Assembly: GCF_002277895.1 (NCBI RefSeq)
Contig: NZ_CP022998.1
Coordinates: 3,205,501 to 3,269,500, forward strand
From: Rhizobium sp. 11515TR
Lineage (GTDB): Bacteria > Pseudomonadota > Alphaproteobacteria > Rhizobiales > Rhizobiaceae
Direction: 5' to 3'
DNA: 64,000 bases
Every line of letters starts with the position of its first letter. Position 1 is the stretch's first letter. This document shows positions 1 through 9,659 of this stretch, in pieces. The translations under genes were made by a program, and so were the position numbers. The notes beneath the pieces were generated by a model that ran no database searches, was not told the DNA's origin, and saw only the letters and a list, made by a program, of their open reading frames with translations.

Positions 1-509
1 CCACGCAGGGCCAGGTCGATACGAGTCATGGCGGCCTTGGCTACATGCTGTTTGCCATAGCGATGACGGCGGGCCGCCTGAGCGGCGACGCCATTACCGC
101 ACGGGTCGGAGACAGGGCAATCATGCTATGGGGCGGCATCGTCGCGGTAGTGGGCTTTGTCATCCTCCTCCTCAGCCCGATCGCGATCCTCGCCATGAGC
201 GGTTTCCTGCTGATCGGTCTTGGCGCCTCCAACATCGTCCCGGTGCTCTTCCGTAAAGGCGGTTCGCAGAAGGTCATGCCGGCCGGCTTGGCCGTCGCAG
301 CCATCACCATGACAGGGTATGCAGGCGTGCTTGTCGGCCCCGCAGGCGTCGGCTTCGTCGCCGATCATGTAGGCCTGCCCGGCGCCTTCTGGATGCTCGC
401 TCTATTGCTCTGCGTCGCACCTCTCTGCGCCGGCATCGTTACCCGCAATCACGAACAGGAACAGGAAAAGACCAATGCGGATCGCTCATACCGCTCTATG
501 GACGCGTGA
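1..509 (+). CDS. MFS transporter, C-terminal part (5' truncated by window)
   Basis: The reading frame is open from base 3 and runs into the window edge, so only about 168 C-terminal residues are present. It contains about four hydrophobic helices separated by short loops, with a GRLSGD segment like the cytoplasmic loop 8-9 motif of major facilitator proteins, then helices rich in Gly and Ala (LLIGLGASNIVPVLF, GYAGVLVGPAGVGFVAD). This fits the second half of a 12-helix inner-membrane exporter. The substrate cannot be told. Its end overlaps the next gene by 35 bases, which suggests co-transcription and translational coupling. Confidence 0.75.
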   Translation, partial: TQGQVDTSHGGLGYMLFAIAMTAGRLSGDAITARVGDRAIMLWGGIVAVVGFVILLLSPIAILAMSGFLLIGLGASNIVPVLFRKGGSQKVMPAGLAVAAITMTGYAGVLVGPAGVGFVADHVGLPGAFWMLALLLCVAPLCAGIVTRNHEQEQEKTNADRSYRSMDA

Positions 510-858
510 TCTCGATGCCGCCGTCGATTTCTGGAAGACCTATTTCGGCGCGACCGTCGGCGAACCCTATCAAAGCCGGCGCCGGCCTGGCTTCGTCTCC
601 CGCTTCATTTCCTTGCCGGAAAGTGACGACCAGATCGAACTGATGACCGGCGACTGGCTTTTTCCCGACCCGCACGGTGAACGCATCGGCTGGGACCATA
701 TTGCCATATCGCTCGGTAGCAAAGCTGCCGTCGATGCGCTGGCTGAACGATGCAAGGCGGATGATTGCCTGAAATCCGCACCACGCACCACCGGCGACGG
801 CTTCTATGAGGCTGTCATCACCATGCCTGACGGAACGCCGGTGGAGATTACCATATAG
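475..858 (+). CDS. VOC (glyoxalase/bleomycin-resistance fold) protein
   Basis: This 127-residue protein has the size of a single vicinal-oxygen-chelate domain. Candidate metal ligands are visible at the usual places: His4 in the first strand (MRIAHTALWTRD), His75 in WDHIAISL and Glu123 in the terminal TPVEITI. Such proteins act in the cytoplasm as lactoylglutathione lyases, dioxygenases or drug-binding resistance proteins. The sequence does not decide which. It starts inside the end of the MFS gene, so the two probably form one transcript, possibly an efflux pump with a detoxifying partner (inference). A hairpin with a short T run follows downstream. Confidence 0.75.
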   Translation: MRIAHTALWTRDLDAAVDFWKTYFGATVGEPYQSRRRPGFVSRFISLPESDDQIELMTGDWLFPDPHGERIGWDHIAISLGSKAAVDALAERCKADDCLKSAPRTTGDGFYEAVITMPDGTPVEITI

Positions 859-933
859 GGGCGAGCTCGGCCGGTAACTTGCACCTTCGAGTTCGCCGCT
901 CCCGGAAACGTTGCAACCTCCCGAGTGGCGAAG

Positions 934-965
934 GCTGGCGGTGGAGATTTCTGCCGCCAGCTTTT
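934..965 (+). terminator. Rho-independent-type terminator of the VOC gene
   Basis: An 8-bp stem (GCTGGCGG paired with CCGCCAGC, loop about 12 nt) is followed directly by TTTT. It lies 75 bases after the VOC stop codon, in the right orientation. Confidence 0.6.
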
Positions 966-991
966 AGCCTTCGATCAAAGCGATCCGGCGC

Positions 992-1029
992 AAAAAACGC
1001 CCCCACCTGCTTTCCGGCAAGCGAGGGCG
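992..1029 (-). terminator. Terminator of the clpP paralogue
   Basis: Read on the minus strand, a CGCCC...GGGCG hairpin with extra pairing inside (CTTGC with GCA) is followed by six T. It lies about 30 bases beyond the clpP stop codon. Confidence 0.7.
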
Positions 1030-1057
1030 CTCAATTCAATTGGGAAAACCCGCTAGA

Positions 1058-1645
1058 TCAGATTTCCGCCTGCGAGGTCACGATGCGCGAGACCAGGCCG
1101 TAAGCCTTGGCTTCCTCGGCGGAGAGCCAATAGTCGCGGTCGGTGTCCTTGGCGATGCGCTCGACCGGCTGGCCGGTGGCTTCCGAGAAGATCTTGTTTA
1201 GGCGCTCGTTCATCTTGATGATTTCGCGTGCTTGAATCTCGATATCGGAGGCCATGCCGCGCGTGCCGCCAGACGGTTGGTGCAACAGGAAGCGCGTGTT
1301 CGGCAGGCAAATACGGCGCTCCTTGGGAGCGGAAACGTAGATCAGCGCGCCGGCGGAAGCGACCCAGCCCGTGCCGATCATCCAGACTTTCGGCTTGATG
1401 AACTTAATCATGTCGTGGATGGAATCGCCTGATTCGACGTGACCGCCGGGCGAATTCACATAAATGCGGATATCGTCGTCGCTGGCGGCGGAAAGCGCCA
1501 CGAGCTGCGAGCAGACCTTCTGCGCCAATTCCTGCGTGATGCCGCCATAGATGAAGATCGAACGCGACTTGAAAAGATTCGCCTCCGCGTCCTTGCCCAA
1601 GGGCTGCTCGGTCTTCTTGTCTTCCTGTTCGTCTTCGTCGTTCAT
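1058..1645 (-). CDS. clpP: ATP-dependent Clp protease proteolytic subunit (ClpP paralogue)
   Basis: The 195-residue protein carries the complete serine-protease triad at the classical positions: Ser97 in VASAGA, His122 in LLHQPSGG and Asp171 in [12 protein letters not shown]. The oxyanion-loop motif NSPGG lies at 64-68. ClpP forms a tetradecameric barrel that degrades unfolded or tagged proteins fed by ClpX or ClpA. The first 20 residues are unusually acidic and polar ([11 protein letters not shown]). Neither tig nor clpX/lon is next to it, so this is probably one of the extra ClpP copies typical of rhizobia rather than the housekeeping tig-clpP-clpX-lon copy (inference). It is monocistronic and has its own terminator. 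Confidence 0.9.
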   Translation of the reverse strand: MNDEDEQEDKKTEQPLGKDAEANLFKSRSIFIYGGITQELAQKVCSQLVALSAASDDDIRIYVNSPGGHVESGDSIHDMIKFIKPKVWMIGTGWVASAGALIYVSAPKERRICLPNTRFLLHQPSGGTRGMASDIEIQAREIIKMNERLNKIFSEATGQPVERIAKDTDRDYWLSAEEAKAYGLVSRIVTSQAEI

Positions 1646-1876
1646 TCAACTCTCCAGCATGATGCGTCGTTCACCGCACATAGTGCGACTCAATGCGTAA
1701 AACAATGCCGGAAAAAGACAAGGCGGGAATAGCGACTGACAACATGGTGTTATGGTTGCGGATTACCGAAATGTAACTTGAATGGCTTTGAAAAGCCGAG
1801 ATTTGATCCTACGTCAGGTCAGCGCGGGTAGAAATCGCGCCTCGAATTTGCAGCACAGATAGCCAAGGAGGCCATC

Positions 1877-2683
1877 ATGTCGCCAGAAGAACGTCAATTG
1901 CTCGCCTCTCTCTTCGATCGCGTGCGCGGTGCCGCCAGCACGCAGCGCGACGCCGATGCGGAGGCCTTTATCAACCAGGCAGTCCGCGACCAGCCTTATG
2001 CGCCCTATTTCCTGGCGCAGGCCGTCATCATGCAGGAACAGGGCATGAAGGCTGCAGCTGACCGCATCCAGCAGCTCGAAGCCCGTGTGCACGAACTCGA
2101 GCAGCAGGGCGCCGACAATCACCCGCAGGGCCAGAGCGGCGGTTTCCTCGGCGGAATCGGCTCGCTCTTCGGCGGCGGCCAGCAGCAGCGTGTGCCAGCG
2201 CCGCAGGGGACCAGCCCGCAGCAGCAGGGTCGTCTCTATGACGACTATGCCCGCAATGCGCCTCAGTCCGGCCCCTGGGCTGGCCAGCCACAGCCATCCG
2301 GCCCATGGAGCCAGCAGGCGGCAGCGCCTTCGGCCGGCGGCAGCTTCCTGCGCGGTGCGCTTGGCACGGCGGCCGGGGTTGCCGGCGGCGTGATGCTGGC
2401 GGAATCACTCTCCAGCCTCTTCAGCCCGCATCTGGGCGGCACTGGCGGCGGGCTCTTCGGTGGAAATGCCGGCAGTGGCCTCTTCGGGGGTACTGCAGCC
2501 AACGCAGCCGAACAGCCGGTTCAGGAAACGATCATCAACAACAACTATTTCGGCAATGACGACAATAGTGATCAGAATGATCAGAGGGCGGCCGATTATG
2601 CCCAGGACGCTGCCCAAGACGCTCAGGACGATGATTATGACGACTCGTCCTATGACGATGGCGACGACAACTCGTTTGCCTGA
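1877..2683 (+). CDS. DUF2076 family protein
   Basis: The N-terminal 85 or so residues (MSPEERQLLASLFDRVR..., with a coiled coil IQQLEARVHELEQQ at about 62-75) match the DUF2076/COG3416 family. The family has been labelled a periplasmic ligand-binding sensor, but its function is unproven. A Gln/Pro/Gly-rich linker follows, then a Gly-rich hydrophobic stretch around 155-200 (GAALGTAAGVAGGVMLAE-like). The tail is very acidic (DDDYDDSSYDDGDD). The start has a good AAGGAGG-type Shine-Dalgarno. It is a single gene, divergent from clpP, ending in a strong terminator shared with queF. Confidence 0.8.
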   Translation: MSPEERQLLASLFDRVRGAASTQRDADAEAFINQAVRDQPYAPYFLAQAVIMQEQGMKAAADRIQQLEARVHELEQQGADNHPQGQSGGFLGGIGSLFGGGQQQRVPAPQGTSPQQQGRLYDDYARNAPQSGPWAGQPQPSGPWSQQAAAPSAGGSFLRGALGTAAGVAGGVMLAESLSSLFSPHLGGTGGGLFGGNAGSGLFGGTAANAAEQPVQETIINNNYFGNDDNSDQNDQRAADYAQDAAQDAQDDDYDDSSYDDGDDNSFA

Positions 2684-2710
2684 GCCGCAATCTCATCGAA
2701 TCCATCAGAA

Positions 2711-2740
2711 AAGCCGCCATCCCCGGATGGCGGCTTTTTT
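2711..2740. terminator. Bidirectional terminator between the DUF2076 gene and queF
   Basis: A 10-bp stem (AAGCCGCCAT with ATGGCGGCTT) around a CCCCGG loop has a T6 run on the plus side and AAAA on the other side, so it can stop both convergent transcripts. Confidence 0.85.
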
Positions 2741-2743
2741 CAT

Positions 2744-3208
2744 TCAGCCTCGGCCGCGATAGGGCTGCACGCCCTGGTCCGGCAGCCATACACCCTCCGG
2801 CGGCTTGCCGGTCTGCCAGAAGACATCGATCGGAATGCCGCCGCGCGGATACCAATAAGCGCCGATGCGCAGCCACTTCGGCTGCAGCAGATCCACTAGG
2901 CGCTTGGCGATATAGATCGAGCAATCCTCGTGGAATGCGCCATGATTGCGGAAGGAATGCAGGAAGAGCTTCAGCGACTTCGATTCCACCAGCCATTCAT
3001 TGGGAATGTAGTCGATGACGATATGGGCGAAATCCGGCTGTCCCGTCATCGGGCAAAGCGAGGTGAATTCGGGCGCGGTGAAGCGCACGACATAATCAGT
3101 GCCGGCGTGGCCGGATGGCACCTTCTCCAGAACGGCTTCTTCCGGATTGCTGGCGGTCTCAGTCTGGTTGCCGAGCATCGACAGGCCGGACACATCGGTC
3201 TTAGGCAT
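2744..3208 (-). CDS. queF: NADPH-dependent 7-cyano-7-deazaguanine (preQ0) reductase
   Basis: This is a 154-residue unimodular QueF of the tunnelling fold. It reduces preQ0 to preQ1 in queuosine tRNA modification in the cytoplasm. Visible motifs are the catalytic Cys52 in [13 protein letters not shown], Asp59, the family signature ESKSLK at 75-80 that binds NADPH, and FHED at 92-95. It begins one base after the stop of the upstream CDF transporter gene, so the two form a tight operon on the minus strand. No other queuosine genes are nearby. Confidence 0.95.
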   Translation of the reverse strand: MPKTDVSGLSMLGNQTETASNPEEAVLEKVPSGHAGTDYVVRFTAPEFTSLCPMTGQPDFAHIVIDYIPNEWLVESKSLKLFLHSFRNHGAFHEDCSIYIAKRLVDLLQPKWLRIGAYWYPRGGIPIDVFWQTGKPPEGVWLPDQGVQPYRGRG

Positions 3209-3209
3209 C

Positions 3210-4136
3210 TCAGGTCTCCTTGATCACTTTGACGCGGATACCATGGGCTTTTTCGCCCTCCGGCTCCACATGAATGGTTATTTCGGCGCCCGCATGGATC
3301 GCCCGTATGGCATCTTCAAGGCGGTCGCAGATTCGATGTGCCTCTCGCACCGGCATGGCGGCGGGTACGACCATATGGAAATCGACGAAGGTCACGGCCC
3401 CTGCCCTGCGTGTCTTCAGATCATGAACGCCGAGCGAACCCTCGGCGTTTCTGGCAATCGCATCCTTGATGACATTCTCCTCTTCCGGCAGAACGGCCTT
3501 ATCCATAAGCCCGTCGATCGAAGCGGAGATGACCTTCCAGCCCTGGTAGAGAATGTTGATGGCAACGAGAATGGCAAGCACGGGGTCGAAGATCGGATGG
3601 CCGGTGCCGAGCGCCAGCAACAGGCCGATGAGCACGCCGATCGAAGTATAGACATCCGACATGATGTGCTGGCCATCCGCCGTCAATGCCGGCGAGCGAT
3701 ATGTCCGGCCGGCCCGGATCAGCGTCAGAGCCCAGATACCGTTGATGACGCCGGCGACAAAGTTGATCGCGAGACCGAGCACCGGCGCCTGCATCGGCTG
3801 CGGATTTGCGAGATGGCCGACCGCCTCCTGCACGATCATCAGCGCTGCAACGACGATCATCACGCCTTCGGTGACGGCGGAAAGATATTCCGCCTTGTGA
3901 TGACCGAAGGGATGATCGTGATCGGCCGGCTTCTGCGCGTAACGGATGACGAAGAAGGCGATGAAGGCAGCAACGACATTGACGAGCGATTCAAGTCCAT
4001 CGGACAGAAGCGCCACGGAACCCGTCAGCCACCAGGCCAGCATCTTCAGCCCCATGACGCCGAGCGACAGCGGAATGCCCCAAAGGGCGAGCCGCCTGAT
4101 CGTATCGTTTCCTTGACTGTTCATGCCCGTCTCCAA
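3210..4136 (-). CDS. Cation diffusion facilitator (CDF) metal exporter
   Basis: The protein has 308 residues with about six hydrophobic helices in the first 210 residues, then a cytoplasmic ferredoxin-like dimerisation domain (about 215-300) with [11 protein letters not shown]. The loop after helix 2 has the His/Asp-rich [15 protein letters not shown] typical of CDF proteins. In helix 2 the usual (H/D)xxxD metal site reads ESLVN, so the final Asp is replaced by Asn and the metal is hard to predict (Zn, Fe, Mn and Co are all known substrates of the family). It is the first gene of a two-gene operon with queF. A canonical promoter and a very stable leader hairpin precede it. Confidence 0.85.
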   Translation of the reverse strand: METGMNSQGNDTIRRLALWGIPLSLGVMGLKMLAWWLTGSVALLSDGLESLVNVVAAFIAFFVIRYAQKPADHDHPFGHHKAEYLSAVTEGVMIVVAALMIVQEAVGHLANPQPMQAPVLGLAINFVAGVINGIWALTLIRAGRTYRSPALTADGQHIMSDVYTSIGVLIGLLLALGTGHPIFDPVLAILVAINILYQGWKVISASIDGLMDKAVLPEEENVIKDAIARNAEGSLGVHDLKTRRAGAVTFVDFHMVVPAAMPVREAHRICDRLEDAIRAIHAGAEITIHVEPEGEKAHGIRVKVIKET

Positions 4137-4169
4137 ATGTCTTCACGCCTGCTTATGCGAATGAATTGC

Positions 4170-4235
4170 AAAAAAGGCGCCGTTGAAATGCAAAACCGCC
4201 CGCGCGAATTTTCGCGCAGGCGGTTCATTAACGGC
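4170..4235 (-). promoter_or_regulatory. Strong nested hairpin plus U6 in the CDF-queF leader
   Basis: On the minus strand, AACCGCC (4225-4219) pairs with GGCGGTT (4200-4194) and GCGCGAA with TTCGCGC inside it. GCCGTT (4235-4230) can pair with AACGGC (4184-4179) outside. Six U follow at 4175-4170, about 33 bases before the CDF start codon. It can be read as a leader attenuator, or as the terminator of a short RNA. The rest of 4137-4468 holds only the promoter and AT-rich DNA. Confidence 0.6.
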
Positions 4236-4236
4236 T

Positions 4237-4265
4237 CATATGGATCACGATGCCAAGTTTGTCAA
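4237..4265 (-). promoter_or_regulatory. Sigma70-type promoter of CDF-queF
   Basis: On the minus strand, TTGACA (4265-4260), a 17-base spacer and CATATG (4242-4237) form a near-consensus housekeeping promoter. The predicted start, near 4230, puts the hairpin at the very 5' end of the transcript. Confidence 0.6.
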
Positions 4266-4468
4266 AGGCGAGTTTCGCTCTCACATCAAAAATGGCCGTT
4301 GCTGAACAGAACAAGCAAAACGTGACTGGATCGCCCACTCAGTTTCGGTCAGCGTCGTCCGGCCACTGAAGCACACCATGATAGAAACACCATTTTTTAA
4401 AACTTGAAGTTGATATCCATCTAATGCAGTAAGTTCGTAATAAAAGAATATAGACGGATCAACTGAGA

Positions 4469-4786
4469 ATGAGCGTGGAAACCCGCAAGATATTATTCCA
4501 TGCTCTCGTTTGGGTAGCGCTTGCCGCGCTGGCATACAACACGGCTGGCACCTACCGTTTTGCAAGTTGCTGGCAGATCATTCCGCTTTACTTTCCGCCG
4601 CTAAGCATCTTGCTTTTCGCAATCTTCATCTCAAGCATTGCCGTCCTGGCAGCAGCGGCTTCGCAGCCGACCATGCGCGCCCATTCGCTCTTTTGGGCAG
4701 CGTGTCATGGGGTGATTTTGACGCTTGGACTGGTGACATGCAATCTTGCCGCTTACACTGCAGTTGGGCATGTCGACTGTTTATAA
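4469..4786 (+). CDS. Small hypothetical membrane protein
   Basis: The 105-residue protein has about three hydrophobic segments (HALVWVALAALAYNTA near the N terminus, FPPLSILLFAIFISSIAVLAAA in the middle, GVILTLGLVTCNLAAYTA near the end), so it would sit in the inner membrane. I recognise no family. The Shine-Dalgarno is weak (CTGAGA) and the 5' region is AT-rich, so the start is uncertain. It is transcribed towards bluB but ends about 195 bases before it. It could be a recent or lineage-specific gene. The opposite strand carries an overlapping ORF that I did not accept. Confidence 0.45.
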   Translation: MSVETRKILFHALVWVALAALAYNTAGTYRFASCWQIIPLYFPPLSILLFAIFISSIAVLAAAASQPTMRAHSLFWAACHGVILTLGLVTCNLAAYTAVGHVDCL

Positions 4787-4965
4787 GTCAATCATCATTC
4801 TTAGCACCAAATTATCGCCATGTATTCGCCATCCGGTGGCGCGATTGTCGCTCGCCTGTGGAAAAGCGCGCTGGTAGTTTGACTTGCCATCCAGCGCTAA
4901 GCTGTGCTTCAGCCTGATGTGCAAGGGTCGGCGACACCGGCCAATACGCCGCCGCCTCCTAATGA

Positions 4966-5721
<756 letters not shown>

Positions 5722-5760
5722 GGATGGCCGCTCTGCGGCAATCTTCCATGGATCAAACTG

Positions 5761-6396
5761 TTACGACCTGAACATCACAAACGAGATCACGTTGCCATCC
5801 GGATCGCGCACGTGAAAATCGGTGCCGCCCCAGGCCTGTTTGGTGAGCGGCTGCGCGAACTCCACGTCCCTCCCCTTGAACTCCTCGAACAGTCCCTGGA
5901 CATTCGAAACCTCGATCGAAGCGAGGATCAAGGACTTCTCCTTTGCAGCCGCCGCGGCAAAGTAAGGCTCACAGACGAGCCGTAGGTGAATCCAGATGCC
6001 GTCGCGCGACACCGCGCCATAGAACGGCGGCGATCCATGCAGGAAATCCTCGGAGAAACCGAGCTTCTCCCTGAAGAAGGCCGCACTCGCAGCCACATCC
6101 CGCACGAAAAGGATGGGAACGATGCTCCTGAAAACCGGCGGCTCCGCTGTAACGGCCGGCATCTTCGGCGCGTCCGCTGCGACGGACTTCAATTCCGCCC
6201 AGCTCCTGTGACCCGCTTCGACCGCAACGATCTCCTGCGCTAGCGTTAGGGGGAACTTCATCGCCAGGATCTCGCGATCCGTCAGCTCCTTGAAACGATC
6301 GAGCATTCGGACTCTTCCGCCGATGGAATAGTCACGCTCTTTGTGCCAGCGCATCAGTAGCTTGGCTTGCTTGCGGTAGGTATCGAGGGTTGGCAT
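5761..6396 (-). CDS. Glyoxalase-superfamily protein with N-terminal extension
   Basis: The protein has 211 residues. Residues 90-210 form a VOC/bleomycin-resistance-like domain: IVPILFVRDVAASAAFFREKLGF, then WGGTDFHVRDPDGNVISF at the end. The first 75 residues (YRKQAKLLMRWHKERDYSIGGRVRML...) are a basic helical module often found attached to such domains in proteobacterial proteins. In classic resistance proteins this fold dimerises and sequesters drugs, but no ligand is indicated here. It stands alone, convergent with bluB, with a 39-base gap. Confidence 0.75.
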   Translation of the reverse strand: MPTLDTYRKQAKLLMRWHKERDYSIGGRVRMLDRFKELTDREILAMKFPLTLAQEIVAVEAGHRSWAELKSVAADAPKMPAVTAEPPVFRSIVPILFVRDVAASAAFFREKLGFSEDFLHGSPPFYGAVSRDGIWIHLRLVCEPYFAAAAAKEKSLILASIEVSNVQGLFEEFKGRDVEFAQPLTKQAWGGTDFHVRDPDGNVISFVMFRS

Positions 6397-6514
6397 GGGC
6401 AGACTCCTGCTGAATGATATCAGCGGGCAGGCCTAGCCCTTTCGGCCCGATGCCGATGTGCCCCACAGGAACGACGCAAAGATTAGGATACAACCTGAAG
6501 CAAGTCAAACCGCG

Positions 6515-7225
6515 TCAAGGCAGGCTATGGCTTGCCGCGAAGCGTTCATCGTCATTATGCAGCCGCAAGGACATTCGCAGCATCCACGGCAGCGACGTCC
6601 AAAGGCCGGAGGTCAATCCCGCCTGCCTCAGCCCTGCAGCAGTCCAGGTATTGCATCCCATCAGCGCATTGAAATGTTCCCGTGCCTCGAAGAACGCATC
6701 GTTCGGCCCGTAATTGCTGCCGATCAACGGGCTCGGTTGGTCGTTCGTCTGTTCGAAGCTGTCGAAAATGAATTGCTTGAGCCGTTCCAGGCCTTCGGCA
6801 TCAATTCTGATCGCAGTGATGGCGGGAGCGTCCAGTGGAATATCGCCCGTCAACCCCGTATGAATAACGGAGCGATCCAGCGTGAAGCTTTTAAGGAGTG
6901 GACCGGCCTTCAAATCGGCCCAAGTTCGCGTTTCCGTATAAAAGCTTCGGCCGCCCCAGCCGAAGATAAGATACCGCAAATTGGGATTGTCGAGATCGAG
7001 CCCGGCCGTTCGCAGGAAGGCGAAACGGTTCAGGAGGTCATCATCGATGGGGATGGCAATGTCCGTATGGATGGGATTGCTGAGCATGAGGATTTGCCGC
7101 GAGTGCGCGGTGCGTGCAGTCGGTTCGTCATGCCAGAGCGGCCGCGGTACGACGATGCCAAGGCCGACGAGGAGCATGACGGCAAGAACGGCGAAGAAAA
7201 CGCCCTTGAATATTCTTGAGATCAC
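6515..7225 (-). CDS. DUF2459 / TIGR02117 family protein
   Basis: The protein has one N-terminal membrane helix (about residues 5-25, FFAVLAVMLLVGLGIVV) and a periplasmic domain with the family pattern: SNPIHTDIAIPI, YLIFGWGGRSFY and a late NALMGCNTWTAAGL with a conserved Cys. Its function is unknown. A longer in-frame ORF begins at 7330, but its first codons lie inside the trpE(G) terminator hairpin. The GTG at 7225 with a GGGG-type Shine-Dalgarno is the likelier start and puts the helix right at the N terminus (236 residues). It lies downstream of trpE(G) on the same strand but is separated from it by the terminator. Confidence 0.75.
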   Translation of the reverse strand: MISRIFKGVFFAVLAVMLLVGLGIVVPRPLWHDEPTARTAHSRQILMLSNPIHTDIAIPIDDDLLNRFAFLRTAGLDLDNPNLRYLIFGWGGRSFYTETRTWADLKAGPLLKSFTLDRSVIHTGLTGDIPLDAPAITAIRIDAEGLERLKQFIFDSFEQTNDQPSPLIGSNYGPNDAFFEAREHFNALMGCNTWTAAGLRQAGLTSGLWTSLPWMLRMSLRLHNDDERFAASHSLP

Positions 7226-7286
7226 CGACTGAACGCCCCTGCCATCATTCAATTCTTTCAGCGGTTTGTTGGCTCTTTCAAGGCAT

Positions 7287-7327
7287 AAAAATAGCCCCAT
7301 GCACTTTTTCCGAGTGCATGGGGCTAT
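7287..7327 (-). terminator. Terminator of trpE(G)
   Basis: A perfect 15-bp stem (7291-7305 with 7313-7327, loop of 7) is followed on the minus strand by UUUUU. It lies 28 bases beyond the trpE(G) stop and is the strongest terminator in this region. Confidence 0.9.
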
Positions 7328-7354
7328 CAAACCTCCGAATTCTAAACGCTCGTC

Positions 7355-9544
7355 TCAGGCGGCCTTCGTCTTCGCCCGCCGCGCCAGATGCGCCACGACA
7401 TTCTCGATCATCCGCATGCCGGCATCGCCGCCGAGCGTCATGATCGATTCCGGATGGAACTGCACGGCCGCGATCGGCTCCTTCACATGCTCGATGCCCA
7501 TGATCGTGCCGTCTTCGCTCTCGGCCGTGATCATGAAGTCGCGCGGCAGGCTCGACGGATCGGCGAAGATCGAGTGGTAGCGGCCAACGGTCACTTCACG
7601 GCCAAGACCGGAAAAGACCAGACCGGGCTCCAGCACGCGGATGCGCGAGGGCTTGCCATGCATCGGGATCGCCAGATGGCGCAGCTCGCCGCCATAGGCT
7701 TCGGCCAGCGCCTGCAGGCCCAGGCAGACGCCGAAGATCGGCAGGTTGCGCGCCCTCGCCTTCTTGATCGTCGCCTTGCAATCGAAATCCTTTGGATTGC
7801 CAGGACCCGGCGACAGTACGACGAGATCCGGGTCGAGCCGGTCGAAGACCTCTTCCGGCACCGGCGTACGCACGGTAGACACCGTTGCACCCGTCTGGCG
7901 GAAGTAGTTGGCAAGCGTATGGACGAAGCTGTCCTCATGGTCGACGAGCAGGATCTTCACGCCCTTGCCGACGGAAGCAACGTCGCGTTGCTGTTTGCCG
8001 GAATTGCCGGTTTTGGCGTCACGGATGGCGGAAAGCATGGCGGAGGCCTTCAGTTCGGTTTCGGCTTCTTCTTCCTCGGGGATCGAGTCGTTGAGCAGCG
8101 TCGCGCCTGCCCGCACCTCGGCAATGCCATCCTTGATGCGAACGGTGCGCAGCGTCAGGCCGGTGTTCATGTCGCCATTGAAGCCGACCATGCCGATCGC
8201 GCCGCCATACCAGGCCCGCGGGCTCTTTTCATGGCTCTCGATGAAGCGCATGGCCCAGAGCTTCGGCGCGCCGGTGACGGTGACGGCCCAGGCGTGGCTC
8301 AGGAAGCCGTCGAAGGCGTCCATATCGTCGCGCAGGCGGCCCTCGATATGGTCGACCGTGTGGATGAGGCGCGAATACATCTCGATCTGCCGGCGGCCGA
8401 TGACCTTGACCGAACCCGGCTCGCAGACGCGGCTCTTGTCGTTTCGGTCGACGTCGGAGCACATGGTGAGTTCCGACTCGTCCTTCTTGGAATTCAAGAG
8501 CTTCAGGATCTGCTCGCTGTCGGCGATCGGATCGTCCCCGCGCTTGATCGTGCCCGAAATCGGGCAGGTCTCAATGCGGCGGCCCGATACGCGCACGAAC
8601 ATTTCAGGCGAAGCGCCGACGAGATATTCCTGATTGCCGAGATTGATGAAGAAGGAATAGGGCGACGGATTGATCGCCTTCAGGCGCTTGGAAATATCCG
8701 ATGGCTTGCTCTCGCAGCGCTCCATGAATTTCTGACCGGGTACCACTTCGAAGAGATCGCCCTTGCGGAAGCTCTCCTTCGCCTTGACCACCAGTTCGGC
8801 ATATTCGCCGGGGCGATGATCGCTCTTCGGCGGAATGGCATCGGTGTGGCGGAACGGCTCGGGCGCGATCTCGCCGGACTTGCCTTCCGTCGATAAGCCG
8901 CCCTTGGCGAAATCGTAGCGATCGATCCAGGCCTTGGCGGAATAGTTATCCACCACCAGAATTTCGTCCGGCAGGTAAAGCACCATGTCGCGCTGGTCAT
9001 CCGGACGCTTGAGCTTCAGATCGATCGCGTCGAACTGGAACGCCAGATCGTAGCCGAAGGCGCCGTAAAAGCCGATGCTGGCATCGGCCTGCGAATAGAA
9101 GAGATCGGTGACGGCGCGCAGCACGGTGAAGACCGTCGGCATCTTCGAGCGCTCTTCCTCGGTGAAGACCCGGTCGGGCGTCTTGACCGTCAGATCGAGC
9201 CGGCGCGGCGTTGAAGCGCCAAGCACGACCTCCGAAACAGTCTTCAGCTTCTCCGCGATAAAACCGAGAATGACTTCGCCGCGCTCGTTATAGGCTTCGA
9301 TCCAGACATCGCGCCCGTTGCAGGAAAGACCAAGCGGCGGGTCGACGATGGCGGTATCCCAACGCGTATAGCGGCCGGGATATTCGTAATTGGAGGAGAA
9401 GACCGCGCCGCGGCGCTCGTCGAGCTTGTCGATATAGGACGATACGGCGTCCGCATAGGGCGTCGGCCGGCGCTGCCGGGTGACGGTGATGCCGCCCTTC
9501 GTCTCGTAGATTTCCGCACCATCATCCCGAAGGATCGTTACCAT
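7355..9544 (-). CDS. trpE: Fused anthranilate synthase, TrpE-TrpG
   Basis: The 729-residue protein joins both subunits of anthranilate synthase, which makes anthranilate from chorismate and glutamine, the first step of tryptophan synthesis. Residues 1-515 are the TrpE/chorismate-binding part ([46 protein letters not shown]). After a short linker, residues 535-729 are the glutamine amidotransferase: LSPGPGNP, nucleophile Cys607 in [13 protein letters not shown], and VQFHPESI. This fusion, trpE(G), is characteristic of Rhizobiaceae and a few other groups. Upstream lie the trpL leader peptide and an attenuator, so expression should follow Trp-tRNA charging. Confidence 0.97.
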   Translation of the reverse strand: MVTILRDDGAEIYETKGGITVTRQRRPTPYADAVSSYIDKLDERRGAVFSSNYEYPGRYTRWDTAIVDPPLGLSCNGRDVWIEAYNERGEVILGFIAEKLKTVSEVVLGASTPRRLDLTVKTPDRVFTEEERSKMPTVFTVLRAVTDLFYSQADASIGFYGAFGYDLAFQFDAIDLKLKRPDDQRDMVLYLPDEILVVDNYSAKAWIDRYDFAKGGLSTEGKSGEIAPEPFRHTDAIPPKSDHRPGEYAELVVKAKESFRKGDLFEVVPGQKFMERCESKPSDISKRLKAINPSPYSFFINLGNQEYLVGASPEMFVRVSGRRIETCPISGTIKRGDDPIADSEQILKLLNSKKDESELTMCSDVDRNDKSRVCEPGSVKVIGRRQIEMYSRLIHTVDHIEGRLRDDMDAFDGFLSHAWAVTVTGAPKLWAMRFIESHEKSPRAWYGGAIGMVGFNGDMNTGLTLRTVRIKDGIAEVRAGATLLNDSIPEEEEAETELKASAMLSAIRDAKTGNSGKQQRDVASVGKGVKILLVDHEDSFVHTLANYFRQTGATVSTVRTPVPEEVFDRLDPDLVVLSPGPGNPKDFDCKATIKKARARNLPIFGVCLGLQALAEAYGGELRHLAIPMHGKPSRIRVLEPGLVFSGLGREVTVGRYHSIFADPSSLPRDFMITAESEDGTIMGIEHVKEPIAAVQFHPESIMTLGGDAGMRMIENVVAHLARRAKTKAA

Positions 9545-9592
9545 TGTTCCTCACTCCGTTGTCGGGCCCGGATGACAGGCGGCCAATATAAC

Positions 9593-9622
9593 AAAAAAGC
9601 CGCCTCGAAATCTCGGGCGGCT
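9593..9622 (-). terminator. trp attenuator (intrinsic terminator)
   Basis: On the minus strand AGCCGCC pairs with GGCGGCT across a CGAGATTTCGA loop region and is followed by UUUUUU. A GAGGCGGCC segment just after the trpL stop (about 9650-9660) is complementary to the GCCGCC arm and can act as antiterminator. This is the standard leader-attenuator geometry. Confidence 0.9.
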
Positions 9623-9659
9623 CACTCGTCGTCTTTGAACACGATTGGTCGAGGCCGCC

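Noticed and set aside
4281..4565. Minus-strand ORF of 94 codons overlapping the small membrane protein gene
   Set aside because: It has no in-frame start with a Shine-Dalgarno and no recognisable family. It is nevertheless followed by a terminator-like hairpin at 4235-4170, so a very short transcript from this strand cannot be ruled out.
4546..4566. Sigma54-like promoter (TGGCAC...TTTTGC)
   Set aside because: The GG and GC elements are separated by 13 bases rather than 10, and it lies inside a coding frame.
7388..8896. 502-codon plus-strand ORF opposite trpE(G)
   Set aside because: It overlaps the well-established fused anthranilate synthase gene and has His/Arg/Asp-rich shadow composition.
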